From positions 1 through 39,180 of the forward strand of contig CANRBG010000013.1 in the NCBI GenBank assembly GCA_947628805.1: 39,180 nt of DNA, read 5' to 3'. Both the position numbers and the translations under genes were made by a program. This document shows, in pieces, positions 7,837-16,673 of the stretch (its first letter is position 1; every line of letters begins with the position of its first letter). This stretch comes from an uncultured Oscillospiraceae bacterium. GTDB taxonomy: Bacteria; Bacillota; Clostridia; Oscillospirales; Oscillospiraceae. The notes beneath the pieces were generated by a model, which saw only the letters and a program-made list of their open reading frames with translations, was not told where the DNA came from and ran no database searches.

Positions 7837-9923
7837 AGCGCGCCTTTCTGGTAGGCGCCCCGGCTGGCGTTGATGGGCAGATAATCGCTCTCGCCCTTGT
7901 ATCGCTGGGTGATCAGCACGCACTCCCGGGGGCTCTCCGTGGTGAACAGCAGCCGCAGTCCCCAAAGGCCCACGCCGGTATATACCTCCGGGTGGTCGGC
8001 CAAAAAGGTCTTGCGGGCGTCGTAGACCGTGTTGCGGCAGCCGAATTCCTTTTCCACCGGATACACGCCGCCAAACACGTCGCTCATGCTGGTGGGGGTG
8101 GCGCAGGAGCACCGGCCCGCGCTGTTGCGGATGATGCAGTGGTCCGTCACCATCACCGGCAGCCGGCCGTAGACCACCATCTCCGTGTCGGCGGTCTTGG
8201 CCAGGGCCCCGATCTGCCGGGCGGTCAGCTCCCCGGAGGCGGTGACGGATTTAAAGCCGCCCCGGCTGAGGAATTTCAGCGTCCAGGAGTTGGCGATGTT
8301 CAGCCCCAGGTCGCCCCGCAGCTCCATCCCCGCCTGGCGCACCGCCGGCAGCATGCCCAGGTTGCCCGCCAGTACCTCCGTTATGCCCCGAGCCTTCAGC
8401 GCCGCCAGCAGCTCCCGCAGCACCGGGCCCTCCGCCTCGGATATGACCCGGGGCAGAGCCGCGGCGATCTGGGTCCCCTGTTCCAGAAACGGGGATATGT
8501 CCGCCGTCCCCGCCGCCAGTATCTCCGCGGGCACGTATAAAAGATCCGGTTTGGTGGCGGCCAGGTCCGCCGTGATCTGGTTCTCGCCGGTCACCTGGAT
8601 TACCAGCTTGGGCGGGCCGTCCACCCCCGGGCCCTCCGGCCTGGGCGGCGTCTCCCGCTCCGTGACGGCCACCGGCTCCCGGGTCTTGTCCGCGATCTGG
8701 TGCAGCAGGTCCCGGCGGGCGGCCTCGATGGCCTCGTCGGGATAGTCAAGATTCGGCTCGATGGCGCAGTTGACCGCCGTGCAGTTGAAAGGGGTGCCGC
8801 CGGTCCGGTAAAGGATCTCCCGCACACGGCTCTCGCTGACGCCCTGGCGGCCCAGATCCATGGGCTCGAAGCCCTTGACGGTGGCGTGGTTGCCCCGCTC
8901 ATCCTCCGCGGCGAAAAGGGCCGGCTCGCCGGCTTTCAGCACCGCGTAAAACTTCACAGGCACCCGCCGCAGCTCGCCGTTGGAATAGCCCTTGCGCAGC
9001 TCGGTATAAAACCGGGCGGGTATCTTGTCCGCCTCGGGCGCCGGGGCGAACATGGCCGGGCCCATCTCGCCGGTATAGTAGCCGTCGGACAGGCCGGTGG
9101 CGGAAAAAGCGTGTAAAAGGTAGTCTTTTTCCTCCTCGGTGGGGAGGACCTGCTCCCGGATGGCCCGGGAATAGAGCCGGGTGGTGTAAGCCACATATTC
9201 CGGCCGGCGGCTCCGGCCCTCGATGGCGGCGCAGCCCACGCCGATGGTCTGCAGGGCCTCCACATGGTCGATCAGGCACAGGTCCGCCATGGACAGGGGC
9301 TTTTCATCCAGCCGGCCCCCCAGAGAGAACCGGCCCCGGCAGGGCTCCGTGCAGCGCATGCAGCTGTCGCTTTTGTGCTCGTGAGCCAGGGCGCCTATGT
9401 AACACTGGCCGCTGTGGGCCACGCACACCGGGCCGTGGACGTACACCATGGTCGGGATGGGGCTGCCCTGGGTGATGGAGGCGATCTGCTCCATGCTCAG
9501 CTCCGGGGCCAGAAACACCCGGCTCAGCCCCATGGCCGCCGCCGTGGCGGCGCCCTCCACGCAGGTGACCCCAAGCCGCACATCCCCCCAGAGGGGCATG
9601 TCCGGCAGGACCCTGCGCAGCACATCGATAAGCCCCACGTCCCGCACCAGCAGGGCGTCCGCTCCCGCCCGGGCGGCGAACCGGGCCAGATCCACGGCCT
9701 GGGCCATGGTCTCGTCCGTGAAAAGCCCGCACAAACTCACCGCCGCCGTGCAGTTCCGCACCCGGCAGTAGCGGATGGCCTCGCGTATCTCCTCCCGGCC
9801 AAAGGCTCTTTCGCCCCGGCCCGGGGCGGTGAGACGGTCCGCCATATATACTGTATCCGCCCCGTTCTGCACGGCGGCCATCACAGCCTCCATGCTCCCG
9901 GCGGGCGCTAACAACTCCAGCAT
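7827..9923 (-). CDS. U32-family protein with DUF3656 domain (RlhA-like)
   Basis: U32 proteins of this layout include RlhA, which hydroxylates a 23S rRNA cytidine; older annotations call them collagenase-like peptidases. The 698 residues start with the family signature LLAPAGSMEAVMAAVQNGAD and hold a cysteine cluster in SDSCMRCTEPCR (about residues 215-225) suited to an iron-sulfur cluster. A DUF3656-type middle follows (TGGTPFNCTAVNC), then a C-terminal repeat of the U32 barrel with more cysteines (AGRCSCATPTS, EFGCRNTVYDA). The frame is open to a GTG at 9956, but ATG 9923 has GAGGGA 5 bases upstream and begins at the conserved motif. It is the first gene of the minus-strand block. Substrate not proven; rlhA is the best guess. 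Confidence 0.85.
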   Translation of the reverse strand: MLELLAPAGSMEAVMAAVQNGADTVYMADRLTAPGRGERAFGREEIREAIRYCRVRNCTAAVSLCGLFTDETMAQAVDLARFAARAGADALLVRDVGLIDVLRRVLPDMPLWGDVRLGVTCVEGAATAAAMGLSRVFLAPELSMEQIASITQGSPIPTMVYVHGPVCVAHSGQCYIGALAHEHKSDSCMRCTEPCRGRFSLGGRLDEKPLSMADLCLIDHVEALQTIGVGCAAIEGRSRRPEYVAYTTRLYSRAIREQVLPTEEEKDYLLHAFSATGLSDGYYTGEMGPAMFAPAPEADKIPARFYTELRKGYSNGELRRVPVKFYAVLKAGEPALFAAEDERGNHATVKGFEPMDLGRQGVSESRVREILYRTGGTPFNCTAVNCAIEPNLDYPDEAIEAARRDLLHQIADKTREPVAVTERETPPRPEGPGVDGPPKLVIQVTGENQITADLAATKPDLLYVPAEILAAGTADISPFLEQGTQIAAALPRVISEAEGPVLRELLAALKARGITEVLAGNLGMLPAVRQAGMELRGDLGLNIANSWTLKFLSRGGFKSVTASGELTARQIGALAKTADTEMVVYGRLPVMVTDHCIIRNSAGRCSCATPTSMSDVFGGVYPVEKEFGCRNTVYDARKTFLADHPEVYTGVGLWGLRLLFTTESPRECVLITQRYKGESDYLPINASRGAYQKGALWS

Positions 9924-9995
9924 TCGTTCCCTCGATATCCCCACCGGCACGCCCACGCGCCGGCAAACTTACCCAATATACTTATAATCCATTAC

Positions 9996-10024
9996 ATTAT
10001 AAACAATATCAGGCAATAAAACAA
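9996..10024 (-). promoter_or_regulatory. Promoter for the U32-maf-mre-PBP2 block
   Basis: On the minus strand TTGTTT (10024-10019), a 17-base spacer and TATAAT (10001-9996) form a sigma-A-type promoter, giving a leader of about 65 bases before the U32 start at 9923. The surrounding 100 bp are strikingly A+T-rich for this window. Confidence 0.7.
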
Positions 10025-10059
10025 GAGCAAATCCCAATTTCTGGCGACTGTCGCAAAAA

Positions 10060-10908
10060 CTACCGGCAGGCCGCCCGCAGGCCGTCCAATACCGCGTAAG
10101 GGACCCGCAGAGTCCCGTCGATGCCGGAGCCCATGCGGACGGAGGGCTTCCGGTCCCCGTGAAAATCGCTGCCGCCGGATGGGGCCAGGCCGTACCGGTC
10201 CGCCAGCGAGAGCAGCAGCTCCCGCTGGGCGGGGCCATAGCCGGAATACCACACCTCCATGGCCCGACACCCGGCGTCCTTCCCCCGCTGGAGAAAACGC
10301 TCCAGCGCCGGCTGGTCGTAGCCATACTGGAGGGGGTGGGCGATGACGGCTATGCCGCCGGCGGACCGGATGGCCTCCGCGGCCCGGTCAAGGCTTATCC
10401 GCTCCCTGGGCAGGTAATAGGCACAGCCTTTGTTCAGGTACCGGCCAAAGGCGTCGGCGGTGTCGGCGGCAAGACCCTGCCGCACCAGCCACCCGGCGAT
10501 GTGTGGCCGGCCCAGCACCGCGCCGGGATAGGCCGCCTGCAGCGCCTCCATGCTGATGGAAAACCCATCCGCCGCCATGGCGGCGACGATCTTCTCGTTA
10601 CGGGCCCGCCGCCGGTCTCGGGACCAGGCCAGCGCGTCGGCCAGACCCGCCCCGTCCGGGTCGATGAAAAGGCCCAGGATGTGTACGTCCCGGCCCAGAT
10701 AGTCCGTAGAAAGCTCCGCCCCGGGGATCACCTCCGGACCCAGCCGCGCCCCGGCGGCCAGGGCCTCCGGGACCCCGGCAACGGTGTCGTGGTCCGTGAT
10801 AGCGATGGCGGCCAGTCCCAGGTCCCGGGCCATAGCCACGGCTTGCTCCGGGGACAGGGTCCCGTCCGAGGCGGTGGTGTGGATATGCAGATCGACAAGA
10901 CGCTCCAT
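10060..10908 (-). CDS. PHP-domain phosphoesterase (TrpH/RNase AM type)
   Basis: Metal-dependent phosphoesterase of the polymerase-and-histidinol-phosphatase superfamily; the TrpH/YciV branch acts on nucleoside 3',5'-bisphosphates and on short RNAs. The 282 residues show the metal ligands in order: DLHIHTTASDG (residues 6-16), ITDHDT, GAELST, a GRPHIA segment at mid-length, IAHPLQYG, and GGSDFHGD near the C-terminus. A good ribosome site (GGGAGG) precedes ATG 10908. It is divergent from dnaD and faces its own promoter. The exact substrate cannot be read from sequence. Confidence 0.88.
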   Translation of the reverse strand: MERLVDLHIHTTASDGTLSPEQAVAMARDLGLAAIAITDHDTVAGVPEALAAGARLGPEVIPGAELSTDYLGRDVHILGLFIDPDGAGLADALAWSRDRRRARNEKIVAAMAADGFSISMEALQAAYPGAVLGRPHIAGWLVRQGLAADTADAFGRYLNKGCAYYLPRERISLDRAAEAIRSAGGIAVIAHPLQYGYDQPALERFLQRGKDAGCRAMEVWYSGYGPAQRELLLSLADRYGLAPSGGSDFHGDRKPSVRMGSGIDGTLRVPYAVLDGLRAACR

Positions 10909-10928
10909 ATACCGATCCTCCCAACGGT

Positions 10929-10959
10929 ATTATACCATGTCGCGCGGTTTCGGTGTCAG
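10929..10959 (-). promoter_or_regulatory. Promoter for the PHP gene
   Basis: On the minus strand CTGACA (10959-10954) and TATAAT (10934-10929) are separated by 19 bases, slightly longer than ideal. The -10 lies inside an 11-bp palindrome GGTATTATACC (10926-10936). The predicted start site leaves a leader of only about 14 bases holding the ribosome site. Confidence 0.55.
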
Positions 10960-10985
10960 CCGGGAGCGCGACCGGTATTTTTCCC

Positions 10986-11014
10986 CTATAATAGCGCCAA
11001 CGTCGCTATTATAG
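10986..11014. promoter_or_regulatory. 11-bp inverted repeat in the PHP-dnaD divergent spacer
   Basis: CTATAATAGCG and CGCTATTATAG are perfect inverted arms around a 7-base centre (10997-11003). The repeat lies 26 bp upstream of the dnaD -35 and about 27 bp upstream of the PHP -35, midway between two divergent promoters. It could be an operator for a dimeric regulator or a hairpin; each arm also contains a TATAAT. Confidence 0.5.
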
Positions 11015-11015
11015 C

Positions 11016-11028
11016 ACCGGGACCCGGT
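11016..11028. promoter_or_regulatory. ACCGGG-A-CCCGGT palindrome next to dnaD promoter
   Basis: Perfect 6-bp arms around one base, ending 11 bp before the dnaD -35 and two bases after the larger inverted repeat. Possible second operator half; function unknown. Confidence 0.3.
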
Positions 11029-11039
11029 TTAAGCAAAAC

Positions 11040-11068
11040 TTGTAACTGCCGGTCGAAGATGCTATAAT
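11040..11068 (+). promoter_or_regulatory. Promoter for dnaD-dnaC
   Basis: TTGTAA (11040-11045), a 17-base spacer and a perfect TATAAT (11063-11068). The predicted transcript starts near 11075, downstream of the GTG at 11069, which argues for the ATG at 11117 as the dnaD start. Confidence 0.8.
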
Positions 11069-11116
11069 GTGGAGCACACACTTTTTCGTTCGACACAAAA
11101 GACAAGGATCGCTCGC

Positions 11117-12058
11117 ATGGATGACGGTAAGCTCAAACTGAACCGGCCCAGCCTGCTGGCCGTGCCCCTCCGGGACGCGGACGCGCTGCTGGAGGCCGGG
11201 GACGGGGACGGGGCGCTTTTGTACCTGTACCTGGTGAAAAACGGCGGGGTCCTGGATGTGGACCGGGCCGCGGCGGAGCTGCGTCTGTCGGTCCGGGCGG
11301 TCCGTCTGATCGCCCAGCGGCTGGAGCGGCTGGGTCTGTTGGATACCGGCGCGCCGGACCGAGGGAAAGCGCGGCCCGCCGGGGAGATCCCGGAATACCA
11401 GGCGGCGGACGTGGCCCGCCGGAGCCAGACCGATCCGGCCTTTCAGGACCTGGTGAAGGAGACCCAGCAGACCTTGGGCCGGACGCTGAATTCCACGGAC
11501 CTGAAAAAGCTCTTCGGCATATATGACGACCTGTCTTTGCCGGCGGACGTGATCATGCTGCTGATCCACCACTGCAAGGAGGAGCACGACGAGCGGTACG
11601 GGGCCGAAAAGCATCTGGGCTTCGCGGTCATCGAAAAGGAGGCCTACCGCTGGTTCGACCAGGAGATCATGACCTATGAGCAGGCGGAGAGCTGGCTGGC
11701 GGAGCTGGACCGGCGCAAGAGCATGCTGGGCCAGATGCAGCGGGCCATGGGCATCCGAAACCGGGACCTGTCCGCCACGGAGCGGAAATATCTGCTGGCC
11801 TGGATGGAGCTGGGCTTCGGTCCGGAGGAGCTGGCCCTGGCGGCGGACCGGACGGTGACCAATACCGGCGAGCTGAAGTGGCGGTACATGAATTCCATCA
11901 TCCAGTCCTGGCACAGCAAGGGTCTGCACACGGTGGACGAGATCGAGCAGGGGGACCGCAAGCCCGCCCGGCAGAACCAAAAGGCTGCCTCTTCCGCCCC
12001 GGACGCGGCGGAGCTGGAGCGGATGCGGAAGCTTCGGGAGAGACTGAAAAACGGCTGA
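11117..12058 (+). CDS. dnaD: DnaD-domain primosome protein
   Basis: DnaD proteins remodel DNA and recruit the helicase loader during replication initiation and restart in Firmicutes. The 313 residues have an N-terminal winged-helix-like region (VDRAAAELRLSVRAVRLIAQRLERLGLL), then a C-terminal DnaD/DnaB2-type helical domain including LKKLFGIYDDLSLPADVIMLLI, and finally ELKWRYMNSIIQSWHSKGL, which matches the YxxxIxxxW signature of that domain. The ATG at 11117 follows AAGGAT by 7 bases and lies downstream of the promoter; a GTG at 11069 in the same frame sits at the -10 box and cannot be used by that transcript. The helicase-loader gene follows after 10 bases, so the two are an operon. Confidence 0.9.
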   Translation: MDDGKLKLNRPSLLAVPLRDADALLEAGDGDGALLYLYLVKNGGVLDVDRAAAELRLSVRAVRLIAQRLERLGLLDTGAPDRGKARPAGEIPEYQAADVARRSQTDPAFQDLVKETQQTLGRTLNSTDLKKLFGIYDDLSLPADVIMLLIHHCKEEHDERYGAEKHLGFAVIEKEAYRWFDQEIMTYEQAESWLAELDRRKSMLGQMQRAMGIRNRDLSATERKYLLAWMELGFGPEELALAADRTVTNTGELKWRYMNSIIQSWHSKGLHTVDEIEQGDRKPARQNQKAASSAPDAAELERMRKLRERLKNG

Positions 12059-12068
12059 GGGAAGAAAG

Positions 12069-13061
12069 ATGGACGGAAAGCTGCTGGCCCAGGCCAGGGA
12101 GGAAAAAGAGGATATACGCCGCCGGGCGGTCCAGACAGACCGGCTGCGCCATGCCCAGGCCTACGCCAAAGTCCCGGCCCTGCGGGAGCTGGACGGGCAG
12201 ATCGCGGCCCTGATCCCCCAGGCGGCAACGGCCGCGGCGGGAGGCCCCGCCGCTCTGGAGGCCCTACGCCGGGAGAGCCTGGAGCTGCAGGCCCGCCGGG
12301 CGGAGCTGCTGGTGGCCAACGGCTGGCCCATAGACTGGCTGGATGGGGCCTGGGGCTGCCCCCGCTGCCGGGACACCGGCTATGTGGAGGGCAGGATGTG
12401 TTCCTGCCTGAAGGAGCTTTACGATCAGGCCCAGCGGCGGGACCTGTCCGAGCTGATGAAGCTGGGCACAGAGAGCTTCGGCACCTTTGATCTGGGCCTT
12501 TACGACGACCGGCCCGACCCGGTCTCCGGTGTGGCTCCCCGGACCCAGATGGAGACGGTGTTCGGCATCTGCTACGACTACGCCCTGGACTTCGGCCGCC
12601 GGCGGGAAAACTACCTGTTCCGTGGCGGCACGGGCCTGGGCAAGACATTTTTATCCGCCTGCATCGCCAAGGAGGTGGCCAAGCAGGGCTTTTCCGTGGT
12701 CTACAAGACGGCGGTGGAGGCCCTGGGAGCCTATGAACAGCAGCGATTCGCCAAGGAGGAGGATTCGGTGGCCCAGGCGGAGGGGCAGATCCGCCGAATG
12801 CAGGAGTGCGACCTGCTCATTGTGGACGATCTGGGCACCGAGATGGTGACGGAGTTCACCCGCAGCGCCCTGTATACCCTGGTCAACACCCGGCTCATCG
12901 GCCGCAAGAAGATGGTGATCAGCACGAACCTGTCCGCCGCCCAGATGGAAAAGCACTACACCCCCCAGATCGTCTCCCGCCTGGAGGGGGAATTCCAGGT
13001 CCTGTCCTTCGCCGGCACGGACATCCGCCTTTTGAAAAAAGAACGGGGCCTGGTAGATTGA
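12069..13061 (+). CDS. DnaC/DnaI-type replicative helicase loader ATPase
   Basis: AAA+ ATPase that loads the replicative helicase onto DNA. The 330 residues start with a helical region, then a zinc site CPRC-x9-CSC (about residues 97-112), as in DnaI, and an AAA+ core with Walker A GGTGLGKT, Walker B LLIVDDLGTE, a sensor region (KMVISTNLS) and an arginine-containing IVSRLEGEF segment. Ribosome site and spacing after dnaD imply co-transcription. The last base of its TGA is also the first base of the structured repeat at 13061. Firmicutes nomenclature varies (dnaC or dnaI), so no symbol is given. Confidence 0.92.
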   Translation: MDGKLLAQAREEKEDIRRRAVQTDRLRHAQAYAKVPALRELDGQIAALIPQAATAAAGGPAALEALRRESLELQARRAELLVANGWPIDWLDGAWGCPRCRDTGYVEGRMCSCLKELYDQAQRRDLSELMKLGTESFGTFDLGLYDDRPDPVSGVAPRTQMETVFGICYDYALDFGRRRENYLFRGGTGLGKTFLSACIAKEVAKQGFSVVYKTAVEALGAYEQQRFAKEEDSVAQAEGQIRRMQECDLLIVDDLGTEMVTEFTRSALYTLVNTRLIGRKKMVISTNLSAAQMEKHYTPQIVSRLEGEFQVLSFAGTDIRLLKKERGLVD

Positions 13062-13168
13062 AACTGCTCGGCGGAAGTGAATCCCGCCGGCAGGAAGTCA
13101 AAAGCCTGTCGCACAGCGGCTTTTGACTTCGACGCGCGGGAATGCCGCGCGGCTCGCCCTGACCGGGC
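13061..13168 (+). repeat. Structured dispersed repeat, copy 1
   Basis: The first 48 bases (13061-13108) recur without mismatch at 39133-39180, where the window ends. The copy folds as successive hairpins: CTGCTCGGCGG/CCGCCGGCAG with one bulged T (13064-13093), a perfect 13-bp stem GAAGTCAAAAGCC/GGCTTTTGACTTC (13094-13130), CGCGCGG/CCGCGCG (13133-13151) and GCCC/GGGC (13156-13168). Both copies lie just downstream of a gene. The true right end is unknown because copy 2 is cut. No open reading frame is apparent in it. Confidence 0.85.
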
Positions 13169-13202
13169 TTCGCCCCTATTTATCGTTCTTTGACTGTCTG
13201 AA

Positions 13203-13237
13203 CCCCGCCCTGTCTGATGGATAGGGCGGGGCTTTTT
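13203..13237 (+). terminator. Rho-independent terminator of dnaD-dnaC
   Basis: A perfect 9-bp stem CCCCGCCCT/AGGGCGGGG with an 11-base loop, followed by CTTTTT. It comes after the hairpin repeat and before the promoter of the next gene. Confidence 0.88.
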
Positions 13238-13264
13238 GCGGGAAACTAAAAATGTGTGCAATAA

Positions 13265-13276
13265 ATTTATATAAAT
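13265..13276. promoter_or_regulatory. ATTTATATAAAT palindrome (candidate operator 1)
   Basis: Perfect 12-bp palindrome ending 3 bases upstream of the -35 of the RHH-like gene. Its core TTTATATAAA recurs at 13988-13997 just before clpB. Ribbon-helix-helix proteins commonly bind such short palindromes at their own promoters, so autoregulation is a reasonable inference. Confidence 0.5.
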
Positions 13277-13279
13277 CGC

Positions 13280-13308
13280 TTGACAAAATTAATGCGCTGA
13301 TGTAGAAT
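13280..13308 (+). promoter_or_regulatory. Promoter for the RHH-like gene and clpB
   Basis: Consensus TTGACA (13280-13285), a 17-base spacer and TAGAAT (13303-13308). This is the strongest promoter-like match in the window. I see neither a CIRCE element nor CtsR heptads around it. Confidence 0.88.
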
Positions 13309-13327
13309 TGTTTTCGAGGTGAGAGAT

Positions 13328-13978
13328 ATGAAAAAGACCCTGTACAGCCTGATGCTCTCGGACGACGTGGTCCGGGCGGTGGACGATCTGGCCCACCGGA
13401 TGGGCACCAACCGCTCCGCCCTGGTGAACCAGATATTGGCGGAGTACACGGACCTGGTGACCCCTGAGCGGCGGGTCCAGGACATCTTCCGGCAGATCGG
13501 CGAGATACTGGACGCGGACCGGGCCCTGGTGCCTTTTATCACCCCCAACTCCATGACCATGAGCGTGAAGTCGAGCCTGCAGTACCGCTACCGGCCCACG
13601 GTGAAGTATTCGGTAGAGCTGTACCGGGATCGGGACGACTCCCTGGGGGAGCTTTCGGTGGTGTTCCGGACCCAGTCCCAGGAGCTTCTGGAGGCCATGG
13701 GGCGGTTTTTCCGGCTTTGGAAGCAGGTGGAGGATGAGCTGATCGCCCCCTACCACGCCCTGCCGGTGGACTACGCCCTGTATCCGGGCCGGTTCACCCG
13801 GTCCATCGCCCTGCCCGGCAGCCGGGACTATACCAGCGCCGATGTGGCGACGGCCATCAGCGCCTATGTGCGGCTTTTTGACCGGCTCATGAAAGCCTAT
13901 CTGGCCGGCGAGATGAGCGGGGCGGCGGTCCGCAGCGAGTACATCGGCTGGCTCCACGAGGGTAACATCATTTTGTGA
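13328..13978 (+). CDS. Ribbon-helix-helix-like protein with long unknown C-terminal region
   Basis: The product has 216 residues. The first 45 (LMLSDDVVRAVDDLAHRMGTN, then RSALVNQILAEY) read as a CopG/MetJ-type ribbon-helix-helix DNA-binding motif: a strand, a helix, the turn G-T-N-R, and a second helix. The remaining 170 residues match no family I recognise; they include VKYSVELYRDRD and LSVVFRTQSQELLEAMGRFFRLW, which look like alternating strands and helices. ATG 13328 follows GAGGTGAG by a proper distance; a GTG three codons earlier is part of that site. The gene lies 33 bp upstream of clpB with no terminator between, so it probably shares the transcript and may regulate it. Role unproven. 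Confidence 0.7.
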   Translation: MKKTLYSLMLSDDVVRAVDDLAHRMGTNRSALVNQILAEYTDLVTPERRVQDIFRQIGEILDADRALVPFITPNSMTMSVKSSLQYRYRPTVKYSVELYRDRDDSLGELSVVFRTQSQELLEAMGRFFRLWKQVEDELIAPYHALPVDYALYPGRFTRSIALPGSRDYTSADVATAISAYVRLFDRLMKAYLAGEMSGAAVRSEYIGWLHEGNIIL

Positions 13979-13987
13979 TCGAAAGAG

Positions 13988-13997
13988 TTTATATAAA
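13988..13997. promoter_or_regulatory. TTTATATAAA palindrome (candidate operator 2)
   Basis: Perfect 10-bp palindrome in the 33-bp gap between the RHH-like gene and clpB, overlapping the clpB ribosome site (AAGGA, 13996-14000). It is identical to the core of the palindrome at 13265-13276. Confidence 0.5.
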
Positions 13998-14011
13998 GGA
14001 CAGTGATCGGT

Positions 14012-16606
<2,595 letters not shown>

Positions 16607-16621
16607 ACGAAAGCACAAAAT

Positions 16622-16656
16622 GAAAATGGCATGACCGTGAAGGCCATGCCATTTTC
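16622..16656. terminator. Bidirectional terminator between clpB and the beta-helix gene
   Basis: A perfect 12-bp stem GAAAATGGCATG/CATGCCATTTTC with an 11-base loop between two converging genes. The A-rich left arm and T-rich right arm suit termination from either side. Confidence 0.75.
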
Positions 16657-16673
16657 TGCGCCTGTCCGAAGCG

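Noticed and set aside
11069-11116. GTG start for dnaD giving 16 extra residues, possibly leaderless
   Set aside because: The GTG follows directly on the -10 TATAAT, upstream of the expected transcription start; the ATG at 11117 has its own ribosome site.
13979-14011. CIRCE or CtsR operator before clpB
   Set aside because: No TTAGCACTC-type inverted repeat or GGTCAAA heptads in this gap or upstream of the preceding gene.
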